Assembly: GCF_000733295.1 (NCBI RefSeq) | Contig: NZ_JPMI01000026.1 | Span: forward strand, 33,513-97,512 | Direction: 5' to 3' | DNA: 64,000 nucleotides | DNA from: Archangium violaceum Cb vi76 | GTDB lineage: Bacteria; Myxococcota; Myxococcia; Myxococcales; Myxococcaceae | Shown: positions 1 through 9,051 of the stretch, piece by piece | Numbering within the stretch: position 1 is the first letter of the stretch | Layout: each line of letters starts with the position of its first letter | The notes under the pieces: model-generated | Told to the model about the DNA's origin: nothing | Database searches by the model: none | Seen by the model: the letters and a program-made list of their open reading frames with translations, nothing else | Translations under genes and position numbers: made by a program

Positions 1-1
1 T

Positions 2-1324
2 CTCACCTCGCTCACCGCCGACCTCCTGGCCGAGGGCGGCACGCAGAGCCTCACCTCGGCCCAGTTGCTCGAGGCCCTCTTCCCGATGGCCGCCGAGCTG
101 AGCTCCTCCACCGACAAGGAGTTCACCGTCTTCGCCGGCCGCGTCCACAAGGACCACCTGCCGCGCTTCCTGGACATCTTCACCGACGTGCTGCTCGAGC
201 CGCGCTTCTCGCCCCAGGAGTTCGAGCGGCTGCGCGCGCGGGCCCTCAGTGACGTCCGCAACGGGCTGCGCAGCGAGAACGACGAGCTGCTCGGCAAGGT
301 GGCGCTCGACGCGCTCCTCTACCAGGGCCACCCCTACGCGCACTTCGTGGGCGGCACCGAGAAGGGGCTCGAGTCCATCACCCTGGAGGACGTGAAGGCC
401 CACGCCGCGCGCGTCTTCACCCAGGACCGGCTCGTCATTGGCCTGGCGGGCCCCGTGGACGAGGCGCTCCAGAAGACCGTCGTCTCGCGCCTGTCCGAGC
501 TCCCCGCCTCCGGCGCCCCGCGCGTGGAGCTGCCGCCCGTGCCCACCACCGGAGGCCGCGCCCTCGTGGTGCAGAAGCCCACGCTCTCCACCGCCGTGTC
601 CATGGGCTACGTCACGCCCCTGCGCCGGGGAGACCCTGACTTCTTCCCCGTGTCCCTCGCCCTCTCGTACCTCGGCGAGCACCGCCAGTCCTCCGGCGTC
701 CTCTTCAACGAGCTGCGCGAGAAGCGCGGCCTCAACTACGGCGACTACGCCTACGCCGAGCACTTCATCGAGCAGCCCGGCACCACCTACAACCGCACCA
801 ACATCGCGCGCACCCAGCAGCACATCTCCGTGTGGATCCGCCCCGTGGTGCCCGCCAACGGCGTGTTCGCCACCCGCGGCGCCCTCTACTTCCTGGATCG
901 GCTGGTGAAACAGGGCATACCCCAGGAGAAGTTCGAGCTCAGCCGAGGCTTCCTCCTCGGCTACACGCGCCTGTGGGAACAGACGGATCAGCGCCGGCTG
1001 GGCTACGCCATCGACTCGCTCTTCTACGGCACGCCCGGCTTCCTGGAGGAGTACCGCGCCGCGCTCGCGAAGATGACCCCCGAGTCCGTGAACGCCGCCG
1101 TCCGCCGGCAGTTGCGCCCCGAGGCCCTCAACTTCGCCTTCGTCACCCAGGACGCCCAGGAGTTCGCGAAGAACCTCGAGGAGCAGCCGCCCTCGCCCAT
1201 CACCTACGCCTCCGCCAAGGCGCCCGCGCTCCTGGAGGACGACAAGGCCATCATCACCTGGCCCCTGCCCATCCGGGCCGACGCCATCCAGGTGGTGCCC
1301 GCGCAGTCCTTCATGGAGAAGTAG
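2..1324 (+). CDS. M16 family zinc peptidase (insulinase-like), 3' part
   Basis: The reading frame is open from the first bases of the window, so the gene starts upstream; 440 residues are visible. The order of elements fits an M16 (insulinase/pitrilysin/processing-peptidase) protein: the end of the first half-domain, then an inactive-type second half carrying ELREKRGLNYGDYAY, close to the family's substrate-binding Arg/Tyr segment. The HxxEH zinc motif would lie upstream and is not seen here. Family members degrade peptides, usually in the periplasm or at the cell surface; location cannot be judged without the N terminus. It ends at TAG 1322-1324 and a small hairpin follows. Family assignment is secure, exact substrate unknown. 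Confidence 0.85.
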   Translation, partial: LTSLTADLLAEGGTQSLTSAQLLEALFPMAAELSSSTDKEFTVFAGRVHKDHLPRFLDIFTDVLLEPRFSPQEFERLRARALSDVRNGLRSENDELLGKVALDALLYQGHPYAHFVGGTEKGLESITLEDVKAHAARVFTQDRLVIGLAGPVDEALQKTVVSRLSELPASGAPRVELPPVPTTGGRALVVQKPTLSTAVSMGYVTPLRRGDPDFFPVSLALSYLGEHRQSSGVLFNELREKRGLNYGDYAYAEHFIEQPGTTYNRTNIARTQQHISVWIRPVVPANGVFATRGALYFLDRLVKQGIPQEKFELSRGFLLGYTRLWEQTDQRRLGYAIDSLFYGTPGFLEEYRAALAKMTPESVNAAVRRQLRPEALNFAFVTQDAQEFAKNLEEQPPSPITYASAKAPALLEDDKAIITWPLPIRADAIQVVPAQSFMEK

Positions 1325-1407
1325 CACCAGGCTGTAGCAAGCAGGCACTCTCGCGGGGGTTTTCTTCCGCCCCCCGGGAGTGGGTGGTATGAGCCGAGCC
1401 ACTGAAG

Positions 1408-1425
1408 GGCCCGAATTTCCGGGCC
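1408..1425 (+). terminator. Possible hairpin terminator after the M16 gene
   Basis: A 6-bp inverted repeat GGCCCG/CGGGCC (1408-1413 and 1420-1425) with a 6-base loop lies between the peptidase stop and the next gene. It has no T-run, so termination is only a suggestion. Confidence 0.3.
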
Positions 1426-1443
1426 TCTCCCTGGGAGCGGTCC

Positions 1444-3195
1444 TTGCGAAGCGCAGCAACCCGACTCGCAGTGGTGTGCCTGCTGTTGGCTGGTATCGCG
1501 GCGCGGGCGGACCATGATCCTTTCGCGCGCGGCTTCGATGCCGTGCCGCTGAAGGCCACCCCTGCCCAGAGGAGCGGCATCGCCCTCGAGGGCGCCAAAG
1601 CCGAGCCCGCTGGCAGTTTCCGGGGTGCCCTGCTCCTCGACTACAACCGCGGCATCCTCGCGCTCAAGCTGGGCGACGAGAAGCTGGGGGATCTCCTCCC
1701 CTACCGGCTGGATGTCCACGCGCTCTTCGCCTGGCAGTTGCACCGTCGGCTGGAGCTCGCCGCGGACGTGCCCTTCACCCTCACGCAGGGTGATGGTTTC
1801 CAGCTGCTGCGCGACAGCCTCAACGCCCCGGACTTCCCCGGCGCCGCTGGCGTCAGCCGGTTCGGCTTCGGCGACGTGAGGCTGCAACCCCGCGTCTTCC
1901 TCCTGCTGCCCGAGGAGTTCCCCGTGGGCGTCGCCCTCACCGCCGAGGTGCGCCTGCCCACCGGGGATGGCAACAGCTTCCTTGGGGAACAGAGCGTGCT
2001 GATCGCCCCCCGGATCGCCGTGGAACGCGCCTTCGGTCCGGTGCGCGTGCTGGGCAACCTCGGCATGCGTCTGCGTCCCCAGCATGGGCAGTACCTCAAC
2101 CTCTACGTGGGCAACGAGGTGACGTTCGGCGGCGGCGCCGTGGTGGACCTGCCCAACGTGGGCCGCTTCACCGACGTGCAGGCCATCGCCGAGATGCACC
2201 TGGCCACGCCCGCCACGGCGCCCTTCAACTTCAGCCAGGCGGACTCCCTCAAGACGCCCTGGGGAGTGCTCGGCGGCGTGCGCGCCCACTTCTACGGAGG
2301 CTGGGGCGTGGAGCTGAACGTGGGCCGCGGCGTGACGGTCGGCAGCGGCTACGGCCGCGAGGAGCTGCGCGTCATGTTCGCCCTGCGCTACGACGAGGTC
2401 TTCATCGACTCGGATGGCGACGGCGTGCCCGACTCGCGCGATCGGTGCCCCACGGAGGCCGAGGACCTGGACGGCTTCGGGGACAACGACGGCTGCCCGG
2501 ATCCGGACAACGACGGCGACGGCGTCACGGATGGCGAGGACCAGTGCCCCAACTCCGCTGGCTCCAAGGCCGACGGGGGCTGCGGCGACTCGGATGGCGA
2601 CGGCATTCCCGATGGCCAGGACCTCTGCCCCTACATGGTCGGCCCCAAGGGCTATGACGGCTGCCCGGACACCGACGGCGACGAGGTGCCCGACAACGTG
2701 GACAAGTGCCCCGACCAGTCCGGTCCTCCCGAGGCCGATGGCTGCCCCATCGACAACCCGCCGCTCGTGGTCATCGAGTCGGACCGCATCCGCATCAAGG
2801 GCAACATCCTCTTCGAGACAGGCTCCGCCACCATCCAGAAGCAGTCCCTCAAGCTGCTCGACGAGGTGGCCGTGGTGCTCGACCGCAACCCCGAGCTGGG
2901 GCCGGTGCTCATCGAGGGTCACACCGACAACGTCGGCTCCGACACCCTCAACCTGAACCTGTCCCAGCGGCGCTCCCAGTCCGTGCTGGACTACCTCGTC
3001 TCCAAGGGCATCGAGTCCCACCGCCTGCGCGCCAAGGGCTTCGGTGAGTCCAAGCCCATCGCGACCAACGCCACCGCGCTCGGCCGCGCCAAGAACCGCC
3101 GCGTCGACTTCCGCCTCATCAAGGCGGAGATCGAAACGCCCGCGCGCACCGTCCCCGCCGACAAGAAGGGCGAGGACGGCGCCGGGAAGCGCTGA
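1444..3195 (+). CDS. OmpA family outer-membrane protein with thrombospondin type 3 repeats
   Basis: 583 residues. The TTG start at 1444 has a GGGAGCGG ribosome-binding site just upstream and gives a clear signal peptide ending near ARA-DHDPF. Residues about 30-320 look like a beta-barrel porin-like domain (alternating hydrophobic strands, many Tyr/Phe/Gly). Residues about 322-436 are calcium-binding thrombospondin type 3 repeats (DSDGDGVPDSRDRC and variants). Residues about 445-565 form an OmpA/MotB C-terminal peptidoglycan-binding domain with IEGHTDNVGS and an SQRRSQSV helix. Predicted role: anchoring the outer membrane to the cell wall, with a rigid calcium-bound linker. The arrangement is common in deltaproteobacteria and myxobacteria. 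It is convergent with zwf, with 21 bp between the stops. Confidence 0.88.
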   Translation: MRSAATRLAVVCLLLAGIAARADHDPFARGFDAVPLKATPAQRSGIALEGAKAEPAGSFRGALLLDYNRGILALKLGDEKLGDLLPYRLDVHALFAWQLHRRLELAADVPFTLTQGDGFQLLRDSLNAPDFPGAAGVSRFGFGDVRLQPRVFLLLPEEFPVGVALTAEVRLPTGDGNSFLGEQSVLIAPRIAVERAFGPVRVLGNLGMRLRPQHGQYLNLYVGNEVTFGGGAVVDLPNVGRFTDVQAIAEMHLATPATAPFNFSQADSLKTPWGVLGGVRAHFYGGWGVELNVGRGVTVGSGYGREELRVMFALRYDEVFIDSDGDGVPDSRDRCPTEAEDLDGFGDNDGCPDPDNDGDGVTDGEDQCPNSAGSKADGGCGDSDGDGIPDGQDLCPYMVGPKGYDGCPDTDGDEVPDNVDKCPDQSGPPEADGCPIDNPPLVVIESDRIRIKGNILFETGSATIQKQSLKLLDEVAVVLDRNPELGPVLIEGHTDNVGSDTLNLNLSQRRSQSVLDYLVSKGIESHRLRAKGFGESKPIATNATALGRAKNRRVDFRLIKAEIETPARTVPADKKGEDGAGKR

Positions 3196-3216
3196 GCGGA
3201 CCGCTCGGCGCCGCGC

Positions 3217-4764
3217 TCACGCCCCGTTCCAGGCGTGTCCATGGCGCGCGAGCAACCGGCTGGCATCCGCTGGGCCCCACGTCCCGGCGGCGTAGTTCGG
3301 CTCGGCGCCCGTATGGGACCAGGCGTCCAGCACGGGCGTGACCAGCTCCCAGGCCCGCTCGACCATGTCCTCCCGCGTGTAGAGCGTGGACACTCCGAGC
3401 ATTCCGTCCAGCAGCAGCCGCTCGTAGGCCTCCGGGGGTGGCCCCTCGTGGGACGCGGCGTAGAAGCAGCTCATGTCCATGTCGCGCACGCGCACCGCCC
3501 GCCCCGGCGCCTTCATCGCCACGCGCAGCGTGACGCTCTCGTGCGGTTGGATCCGGATGATGAGCTGGTTGGCGGACATCCTCTCCCGCTGTCCCGCACC
3601 GAAGAGGTTCTCCCTCCCCTCCTTGAACTGCACCACCACCTCGGTGAGGCGCTCCTTCATCCGCTTGCCGGAGCGCACGTAGAAGGGCACCCCCGCCCAG
3701 CGCGGGTTGTCGAAGCGCATGGTCAGCATCGCGTAGGTCTCCACGCCCGACGTGGGCGAGACCCCCGGCTCCTGGCGGTAGCCAGACACGGGAGCGCCCG
3801 CGATGAGACCCGGCCCGTACTGCCCGCGCACGCACTCGGCGCGGATGCGCTCGGGGGTGAAGGGCCGTGCCGACTCCAGCACCCGGACCTTCTCGTCGCG
3901 CACGGCCTCGGGCTCCAGGCTCGCGGGCGGCTCCATCGCGATGAGCGAGAGCACCTGGAAGGCATGATTCTGGATCATGTCCCGCACCACCCCCGCCTGC
4001 TCGTAGTACCCGCCCCGTCCCTCGACCCCCAATGGCTCGGCACACGTCACCTGGACATGGTCGATGTGCCGGCGGTTCCACAGCGGCTCGAAGATGCCGT
4101 TGGCGAGCCGGAGCACCAGCAGGTTCTGCACCATCTCCTTCCCGAGGTAATGATCCATCCGGTAGATGCGCGACTCGTCGAAGTGCCGGCGCAGCCGGGT
4201 GTTGAGTTGCCGCGCGCTGGGGAGATCCGTCCCGAAGGGCTTCTCGACGACGATGCGTGACCAGCGCCTCGAGTCGGACCTCGTCAGCCCCGACTCGCCC
4301 AGCCGATCCACCACGTCACCGAAGAGCGCGGGCGACACCGCGAGGTAGAAGAGGCGATTGCCCCGAGTCCGGCGCTCCACCTCCACCCGCTCCAGCAGCC
4401 CGCCCAGCCGCGCGTAATCCCCCGCCGAGGAGATATCCAGCGGCACGTAGTAGAGCCCCCGGGCGAACGCGTTCCACGCGGCCGGGTCCACACCACCTGC
4501 CCCGAGCGCCTGCTCGACCGCGGTCCGCATGCGCGAACGGAAGCCCTCGTGTCCCATCGGGACGAGCGCGGTGCCCACCAGGGTGAACTCCGCGGGCAAC
4601 AGCCCCTCCTGGAAGAGCCGGAAGAGCGCCGGGACGAGCTTGCGTCCCGACAAGTCACCCGAGGCACCAAAGAGGATCATCGTGCACGGCTCGGGAATCT
4701 CCCTGGATTGCTCGACGTCCGCCTCGCTCTCGTCCCATGCCCTCACCGCTGATTGCCTCATCAT
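3217..4764 (-). CDS. zwf: Glucose-6-phosphate 1-dehydrogenase
   Basis: 515 residues, the usual size for bacterial Zwf. It oxidises glucose 6-phosphate to 6-phosphogluconolactone with NAD(P)+, opening the oxidative pentose phosphate pathway. The N-terminal coenzyme motif MILFGASGDLSGRKL and the catalytic RMDHYLGKEMVQ block with its active-site His are intact. The frame is open to 4881, but ATG 4764 (with a second ATG at 4761) has GGGAG about 8 bases upstream and removes an unlikely 39-residue extension. It is divergent from the C7-cyclitol cluster starting at 4929. Because that cluster uses sedoheptulose 7-phosphate, a pentose-phosphate gene next door may be functionally relevant, but this is inference. 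Confidence 0.95.
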   Translation of the reverse strand: MMRQSAVRAWDESEADVEQSREIPEPCTMILFGASGDLSGRKLVPALFRLFQEGLLPAEFTLVGTALVPMGHEGFRSRMRTAVEQALGAGGVDPAAWNAFARGLYYVPLDISSAGDYARLGGLLERVEVERRTRGNRLFYLAVSPALFGDVVDRLGESGLTRSDSRRWSRIVVEKPFGTDLPSARQLNTRLRRHFDESRIYRMDHYLGKEMVQNLLVLRLANGIFEPLWNRRHIDHVQVTCAEPLGVEGRGGYYEQAGVVRDMIQNHAFQVLSLIAMEPPASLEPEAVRDEKVRVLESARPFTPERIRAECVRGQYGPGLIAGAPVSGYRQEPGVSPTSGVETYAMLTMRFDNPRWAGVPFYVRSGKRMKERLTEVVVQFKEGRENLFGAGQRERMSANQLIIRIQPHESVTLRVAMKAPGRAVRVRDMDMSCFYAASHEGPPPEAYERLLLDGMLGVSTLYTREDMVERAWELVTPVLDAWSHTGAEPNYAAGTWGPADASRLLARHGHAWNGA

Positions 4765-4928
4765 CCACTCGCTCCCGGTCTTGGCTTCCTCGTCCTTGCA
4801 AGACAGGTCGAGAGGACCCGTGCCGCCTGTGATTCCGGGCCCGGAACCGACCAGGAGGCTGAGCAGCCGGGCACGTCTCACAGAAAACGACCCCTGACTC
4901 TCCCCCCGCGAACACCGTGGGGGAGATC

Positions 4929-6632
4929 ATGGAAAGAATCAGCAACAGCACCCTCGGACTGCTCGTCCACCAGGTGCGCAGCGGAGAACTGGACCGGGAG
5001 GGTTTCCTCCAGGCGGCGAAGGAGGCGGGCGTCCCAGCGGAGCGTGCCTGGCAACTGGCCGGGGAAGCCCTGGCCGCCTGGGAGAACCAGCGCCGGCTGC
5101 GAGCGAGCCCCCGAGAGGCCCACGACTTCATCGTCATTGGCGCGGGTTCGGCGGGTTGTGTGCTGGCCGCCCGGTTGTCCGAGGACCCGGCGAATCACGT
5201 GCTGGTCCTCGAGGCTGGCGGCCCTGGCACGAATCCGGACGTGTTCGACCCCTCGCGCTGGCGGTACCTGCTCGGCACGGAGCTGGACTGGAGCTACCAG
5301 ACGGTGCCCCAGCGGCACGCCGCGGACCGGGTCATCCCCTGCCCGCGCGGCAAGATGCTGGGCGGCTGTGCCAGCAACAACGCCAGCGTCTGGGTACGCG
5401 GCCACCGCCAGGACTTCGATAGCTGGGTCGCCCAGGGCAACCCCGGCTGGGATGGCGAGACGGTTCGCCGCATCTTCAAGGAGCTGGAGGACTACTCGGG
5501 CGGCGAGGACGAGTACCGCGGCGTGGGCGGCCCGCTGCGCATCTCCCGGGCGGCCGACCCCCATCCCCTCGCCCACGCCTTCATCGAAGGCGCCCAACAG
5601 GCCGGCGTGCCCATGACCCGCGACTACAACGGCGCGCGGATGGAGGGGGCGGGCTTCTTCGACTTGTGCATCGCCGATGGCGAGCGCTTCAACGTGGCCC
5701 GTGGCCTGCTCTTCCCCGCGATGAGCCGTCCCAACCTGACGGTGCTCACCCACGCCGAGGTGACACGGCTGCTCTTCGAGGGCAACCGGTGCACCGGCGT
5801 GGAGTTCCGCCATGGAGGCCAGGTGCGCCGCGTGCGCGCCACGCGCGAGGTGGTGCTGTCCGCCGGGGCCATCAACTCTCCCAAGATGCTGATGCAGTCC
5901 GGCGTGGGGCCCGCGGACGAGCTCCAGGCGCTGGGCATCCCCGTGGTGCGGCATCTGCCTGGCGTGGGGCAGGACTTGCAGGACCACATCCTGGTGGCCG
6001 GCATCAACTACGAGAGCAGCGTCCCGCTCCCCAAGCCCCGCGGCAATGGCGCCGAGGCGACGCTGTGGTGGCGCTCCCATGCGGCGCTCTCGCGCCCCGA
6101 CATCCAACCCGTCCTCCACGAGTTCCCCCTCGTCACCCCCGAGCTCGGCCCCGTGCCGGACAATGGCTACGCGCTCGTCCCCGGCCTGGTCCGTCCCGCC
6201 TCCCGGGGCCATCTGCGGCTCACCTCCGCCGATCCGCTCGCCCGGCCCATCATCGACATGAACTACCTGGGCCACGAGGCGGACGTCGAGGCCCTGCGCA
6301 TCGCCGTGGAGCTGTGCCGGGAGATTGGCGCCTCGCGCGCCTTCGACGGGTTCCGCAAGCGCGAGCTCATGCCCGGACCGCACGGCCGCGCCGCGACGGT
6401 GGAGTGGATCCGCAAGGCCACCACCTGCTTCTTCCACCCCACCAGCACCTGCCGCATGGGCGTGGACGAGCGCGCGGTGGTGGACTCGCGGCTGCGCGTC
6501 CATGGCCTCGAGGGCCTGCGCGTGGCGGATGCGTCGATCATGCCGGAGATCACCTCGGGCCCCACCAACGCCCCCGCCATCCTCATTGGTGAGCAGGCCT
6601 CGCGCTTCATGCTCGCGGCCCGGCACGGATGA
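4929..6632 (+). CDS. GMC family FAD-dependent oxidoreductase (choline/alcohol dehydrogenase-like)
   Basis: 567 residues from ATG 4929, preceded by GGGGGAG; the in-frame GTG at 4917 has no ribosome-binding site. After about 60 residues of predicted helix, a Rossmann FAD motif DFIVIGAGSAGCVLAARL appears. The middle carries GMC signatures (CPRGKMLGGCASNNASVWVRG and VLSAGAINSPKMLMQSG), and the C terminus has FFHPTSTCRMG with the catalytic His and DSRLRVHGLEGLRVADAS. The usual GNxNAP near the C terminus reads GPTNAP, so the second active-site position differs from choline oxidase type enzymes. GMC enzymes oxidise primary or secondary alcohols. As first gene of the cyclitol cluster it could oxidise a cyclitol hydroxyl. 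The family is sure, the substrate unknown. Confidence 0.88.
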   Translation: MERISNSTLGLLVHQVRSGELDREGFLQAAKEAGVPAERAWQLAGEALAAWENQRRLRASPREAHDFIVIGAGSAGCVLAARLSEDPANHVLVLEAGGPGTNPDVFDPSRWRYLLGTELDWSYQTVPQRHAADRVIPCPRGKMLGGCASNNASVWVRGHRQDFDSWVAQGNPGWDGETVRRIFKELEDYSGGEDEYRGVGGPLRISRAADPHPLAHAFIEGAQQAGVPMTRDYNGARMEGAGFFDLCIADGERFNVARGLLFPAMSRPNLTVLTHAEVTRLLFEGNRCTGVEFRHGGQVRRVRATREVVLSAGAINSPKMLMQSGVGPADELQALGIPVVRHLPGVGQDLQDHILVAGINYESSVPLPKPRGNGAEATLWWRSHAALSRPDIQPVLHEFPLVTPELGPVPDNGYALVPGLVRPASRGHLRLTSADPLARPIIDMNYLGHEADVEALRIAVELCREIGASRAFDGFRKRELMPGPHGRAATVEWIRKATTCFFHPTSTCRMGVDERAVVDSRLRVHGLEGLRVADASIMPEITSGPTNAPAILIGEQASRFMLAARHG

Positions 6633-6700
6633 CCGTCGTCACATCCGCACCCCCTTCACTCCCTCCAGACAAGTCGCGCGACACACGCCGGCTTCCCACC

Positions 6701-6710
6701 CCCCCCCCCC
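6701..6710. repeat. C10 homopolymer in the leader of the cyclase gene
   Basis: Ten consecutive C residues lie between the GMC gene stop (6632) and the ribosome-binding site AGGAG at 6721 of the cyclase gene. Such tracts are prone to slippage in replication and in sequencing. Confidence 0.6.
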
Positions 6711-6732
6711 ACATCGCCACAGGAGAGGAACC

Positions 6733-7923
6733 TTGACTCACGACATGTCACGTACCTGGATCGTCAATGCGGCCCTGCCCGTCCACTATCAGGTGCGGGT
6801 GGTCGATGGCGTGTTCGATCCCCGCAGCCAGGCCCTGCTGGAGGCGGGCGCCACCCAGCGCACCGGGACGCTCCGCAGGCTGGTGGTGATCGACGCCGAG
6901 GTGGACCGCCTCTATGGCGTCCAGCTCCGCCACTACTTCCAGCACCACGGCGTGAAGCACCAGATCATCTCGCTGCCCATCTCCGAGACGGAGAAGAACA
7001 TGGAGTCCGTCTTCGCCGTGGTGAAGGGCATCAACGAGTTCGGCATCTCGCGCCGCCATGAGCCCATCATCGCCATTGGCGGAGGCGTCCTCATGGACAT
7101 CGTCGGGCTCGCCGCGAGCCTCTACCGCCGCAGCACTCCGTATGTGCGGGTGCCCACCACGCTCATCGGACTGGTGGACGCCGGCGTGGGCGCCAAGACG
7201 GGCGTCAACCACTCCGCGCACAAGAACCGGCTCGGCACGTACTTCCCCGCCCGGGACACGCTGCTGGACCGCGGCTTCCTGAAGACGGTGGACACCCGGC
7301 ACATCGTCAACGGCCTCGCGGAGATCCTGAAGATCGCCCTCATCAAGGACCGGGCCCTGTTCGAGCTGCTCGATCGCCACGGCACCACGCTCATCACGGA
7401 GCGCCTGCAGGGCAGGACCCCCGAGAGCAACCGCGCCGCCACCCAGGTCATCGAGCGGGCCATCACGGGAATGCTCGAGGAGCTGGAGATGAACCTGTGG
7501 GAGCACAAGCTCGAGCGCGTGGTCGACTACGGCCACTCCTTCAGCCCCACCATCGAGATGCTGGCCCTGCCCGAGCTGCTGCACGGTGAGGCGGTGAACA
7601 TCGACATGGCGCTGACCACGCTGATCTCCGTCCAGCGCGGGATGATCACCCCCAATGAGCGGGACCGGATCTTCGCGCTCATGCGCAAGCTGGAGCTGCC
7701 CGTGTACCACCGGACCTGCGAGCCGGCGGTGCTGGTGGACGCCCTGGCCGACACCGTCCGCCACCGCGACGGGCTCCAGCGGCTGCCGCTGGCCATGGGC
7801 ATCGGCTCGGCGTGCTTCGTCAATGACGTCACGCCGGAGGAGATGACCGCCGCGGCCACCGCCCTCCGGGAGATGGACGCCTCCTCCGGCTCCGCGCCCA
7901 TATGGGAGGCCGCCCATGCGTGA
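6733..7923 (+). CDS. Sedoheptulose-7-phosphate cyclase (2-epi-5-epi-valiolone synthase-like)
   Basis: 396 residues from TTG 6733 (AGGAG 7 bases upstream); ATG 6745 would be 12 bases shorter but has no ribosome-binding site. It belongs to the dehydroquinate-synthase fold: NAD motif GGGVLMDIVGLAASLYRR near residue 116 and metal ligands E197, H268 and H284 with the expected spacing. DAGVGAKTGVN replaces the DSSVGGKTGVN of true dehydroquinate synthase and is the signature of sugar-phosphate cyclases acting on sedoheptulose 7-phosphate (EEVS, EVS, DDGS). It should make a C7-cyclitol such as 2-epi-5-epi-valiolone; the exact stereochemical class cannot be settled here. The CetB-like VOC protein at 11689 favours EEVS. 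Its last 8 bases overlap the next gene. Confidence 0.85.
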   Translation: MTHDMSRTWIVNAALPVHYQVRVVDGVFDPRSQALLEAGATQRTGTLRRLVVIDAEVDRLYGVQLRHYFQHHGVKHQIISLPISETEKNMESVFAVVKGINEFGISRRHEPIIAIGGGVLMDIVGLAASLYRRSTPYVRVPTTLIGLVDAGVGAKTGVNHSAHKNRLGTYFPARDTLLDRGFLKTVDTRHIVNGLAEILKIALIKDRALFELLDRHGTTLITERLQGRTPESNRAATQVIERAITGMLEELEMNLWEHKLERVVDYGHSFSPTIEMLALPELLHGEAVNIDMALTTLISVQRGMITPNERDRIFALMRKLELPVYHRTCEPAVLVDALADTVRHRDGLQRLPLAMGIGSACFVNDVTPEEMTAAATALREMDASSGSAPIWEAAHA

Positions 7924-8671
7924 GGGAGTGATCATCGGAGATCTCGAGGATCCCTCCGTGGTCCACGGCGTGCACGGCACCACGGGGCTCTCCCAGTGGA
8001 AGTGCCTGGCACGGCGGGCCGGGCTGTTCGGCGCGTGGGAGGCGGTGGAGTGGGCGTGGATTCCGCCGGGCGGCGTCAGCGGCGAGCACGTGCACACCCG
8101 CACCGAGGAACTCTACTTCATCCTCACGGGCCGCGGAGAGATGACGCTCGACGGCAAGCCGCACCCGGTGGGCCCGGGCAGCCTCATCCTGACGGGCCTG
8201 GGGACGAAGCATGGCCTGCGCAACGTCGGAGACGTGGGCCTGGGCTGGCTGGTGATCGAACTGCTGAGCCCCCACACCGCGGCGGTGTTGCGCGGCGCGG
8301 AGCCCCCGGGCCGTGCCCCCCGGCCCCCTACCCAACGAGGAGAAGAAGACGTGACGAACGCCGTGGTTCTCAACCTGCGTCAGACCTACGAAGTGAATCC
8401 TCGCGGCGTCTTCACCGGACCGCTGCGCAGCATCCGCCTGGTGAACCTGAAGCCCGGGCAGCGGGCGGAGCTGTCCGCCGCGGGCGAGGAGCACACCCTG
8501 TTCACCACCAGTGGCTCCGGGGAGATCTCCTCGGACGAGGGGGCCATCCCCCTGAAGTACGGCGTCTCCGTCACGCTGCCCCTGGGCACGGGGATGACCG
8601 TCACCGCCGGTGACGCGGGGCTGGAGTATTTCCTGGCGAGCCTCGAGGTGCCGGGAGGTGGAGCGCGATGA
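7916..8671 (+). CDS. Bicupin protein, N-terminal half metal-binding
   Basis: 251 residues; ATG 7916 overlaps the cyclase stop by 8 bp. The first half has a full cupin motif 1 (HVHTRTEELYFILTG: two His and one Glu ligands) and motif 2 (GTKHGLRN with the fourth His ligand). The second half (about residues 140-250) keeps the cupin strand pattern but has no HxH, so it is probably a structural or ligand-binding cupin. Cupins in sugar and cyclitol pathways act as isomerases, epimerases, dehydratases or dioxygenases; none can be chosen from sequence. Its place inside a translationally coupled operon implies a role in cyclitol tailoring. Confidence 0.8.
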   Translation: MREGVIIGDLEDPSVVHGVHGTTGLSQWKCLARRAGLFGAWEAVEWAWIPPGGVSGEHVHTRTEELYFILTGRGEMTLDGKPHPVGPGSLILTGLGTKHGLRNVGDVGLGWLVIELLSPHTAAVLRGAEPPGRAPRPPTQRGEEDVTNAVVLNLRQTYEVNPRGVFTGPLRSIRLVNLKPGQRAELSAAGEEHTLFTTSGSGEISSDEGAIPLKYGVSVTLPLGTGMTVTAGDAGLEYFLASLEVPGGGAR

Positions 8672-9051
8672 TCATCTCCACCATCGACAGGACCTCCCGC
8701 ACGCGCCAGGGCGGCGAGGAGATCCGCTGGCGCTCCCTGGCACGGCGCGGGATGTTGCATTCCGAGTGCGATTCCGTCGACTACGTGCGGCTGTCGCCGG
8801 GGACCGAGTTCGCGCTCCGAGGCCGCGAGGGCACCGAGAGTACCTGGTTCGTCCTCGCGGGCTCGGGGCTGCTGCGGGAGCAGGGCTCCGAGGCCGGGGA
8901 ACGAACCCTCGACGCCGGCGAGCTGGTGCTCCTGCCCACCGGGGCGGACGCCCGCATCACCAGTGGGGCTGACGGCCTGGAGCTGCTCTGGCTCGTCGTG
9001 ATGCCCCGCTCCATCTCCCAATCCCTGCCCATGAGGAGGCCCGTGGCATGA
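8668..9051 (+). CDS. Small single-domain cupin-like protein
   Basis: 127 residues; the start overlaps the previous stop as ATGA (8668-8671). The pattern of short strands and the segment ESTWFVLAGSGLLREQG followed by LDAGELVLLPTGADARITS match the two cupin motifs, but the metal-binding His residues are replaced, so it is likely a non-metal cupin. It may pair with the neighbouring bicupins or bind a pathway ligand. Stop at 9049-9051 overlaps the next start. Confidence 0.7.
   Translation: MIISTIDRTSRTRQGGEEIRWRSLARRGMLHSECDSVDYVRLSPGTEFALRGREGTESTWFVLAGSGLLREQGSEAGERTLDAGELVLLPTGADARITSGADGLELLWLVVMPRSISQSLPMRRPVA

Noticed and set aside
4878..6626. 582-residue minus-strand open frame
   Set aside because: Shadow of the GMC oxidoreductase gene; no recognisable domain.
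6733..7923. Dehydroquinate synthase (aroB)
   Set aside because: The DAGVGAKTGVN segment and the neighbouring CetB-like, cupin and dehydrogenase genes fit a C7-cyclitol synthase; aroB normally has DSSVGGKTGVN and lies with shikimate genes.
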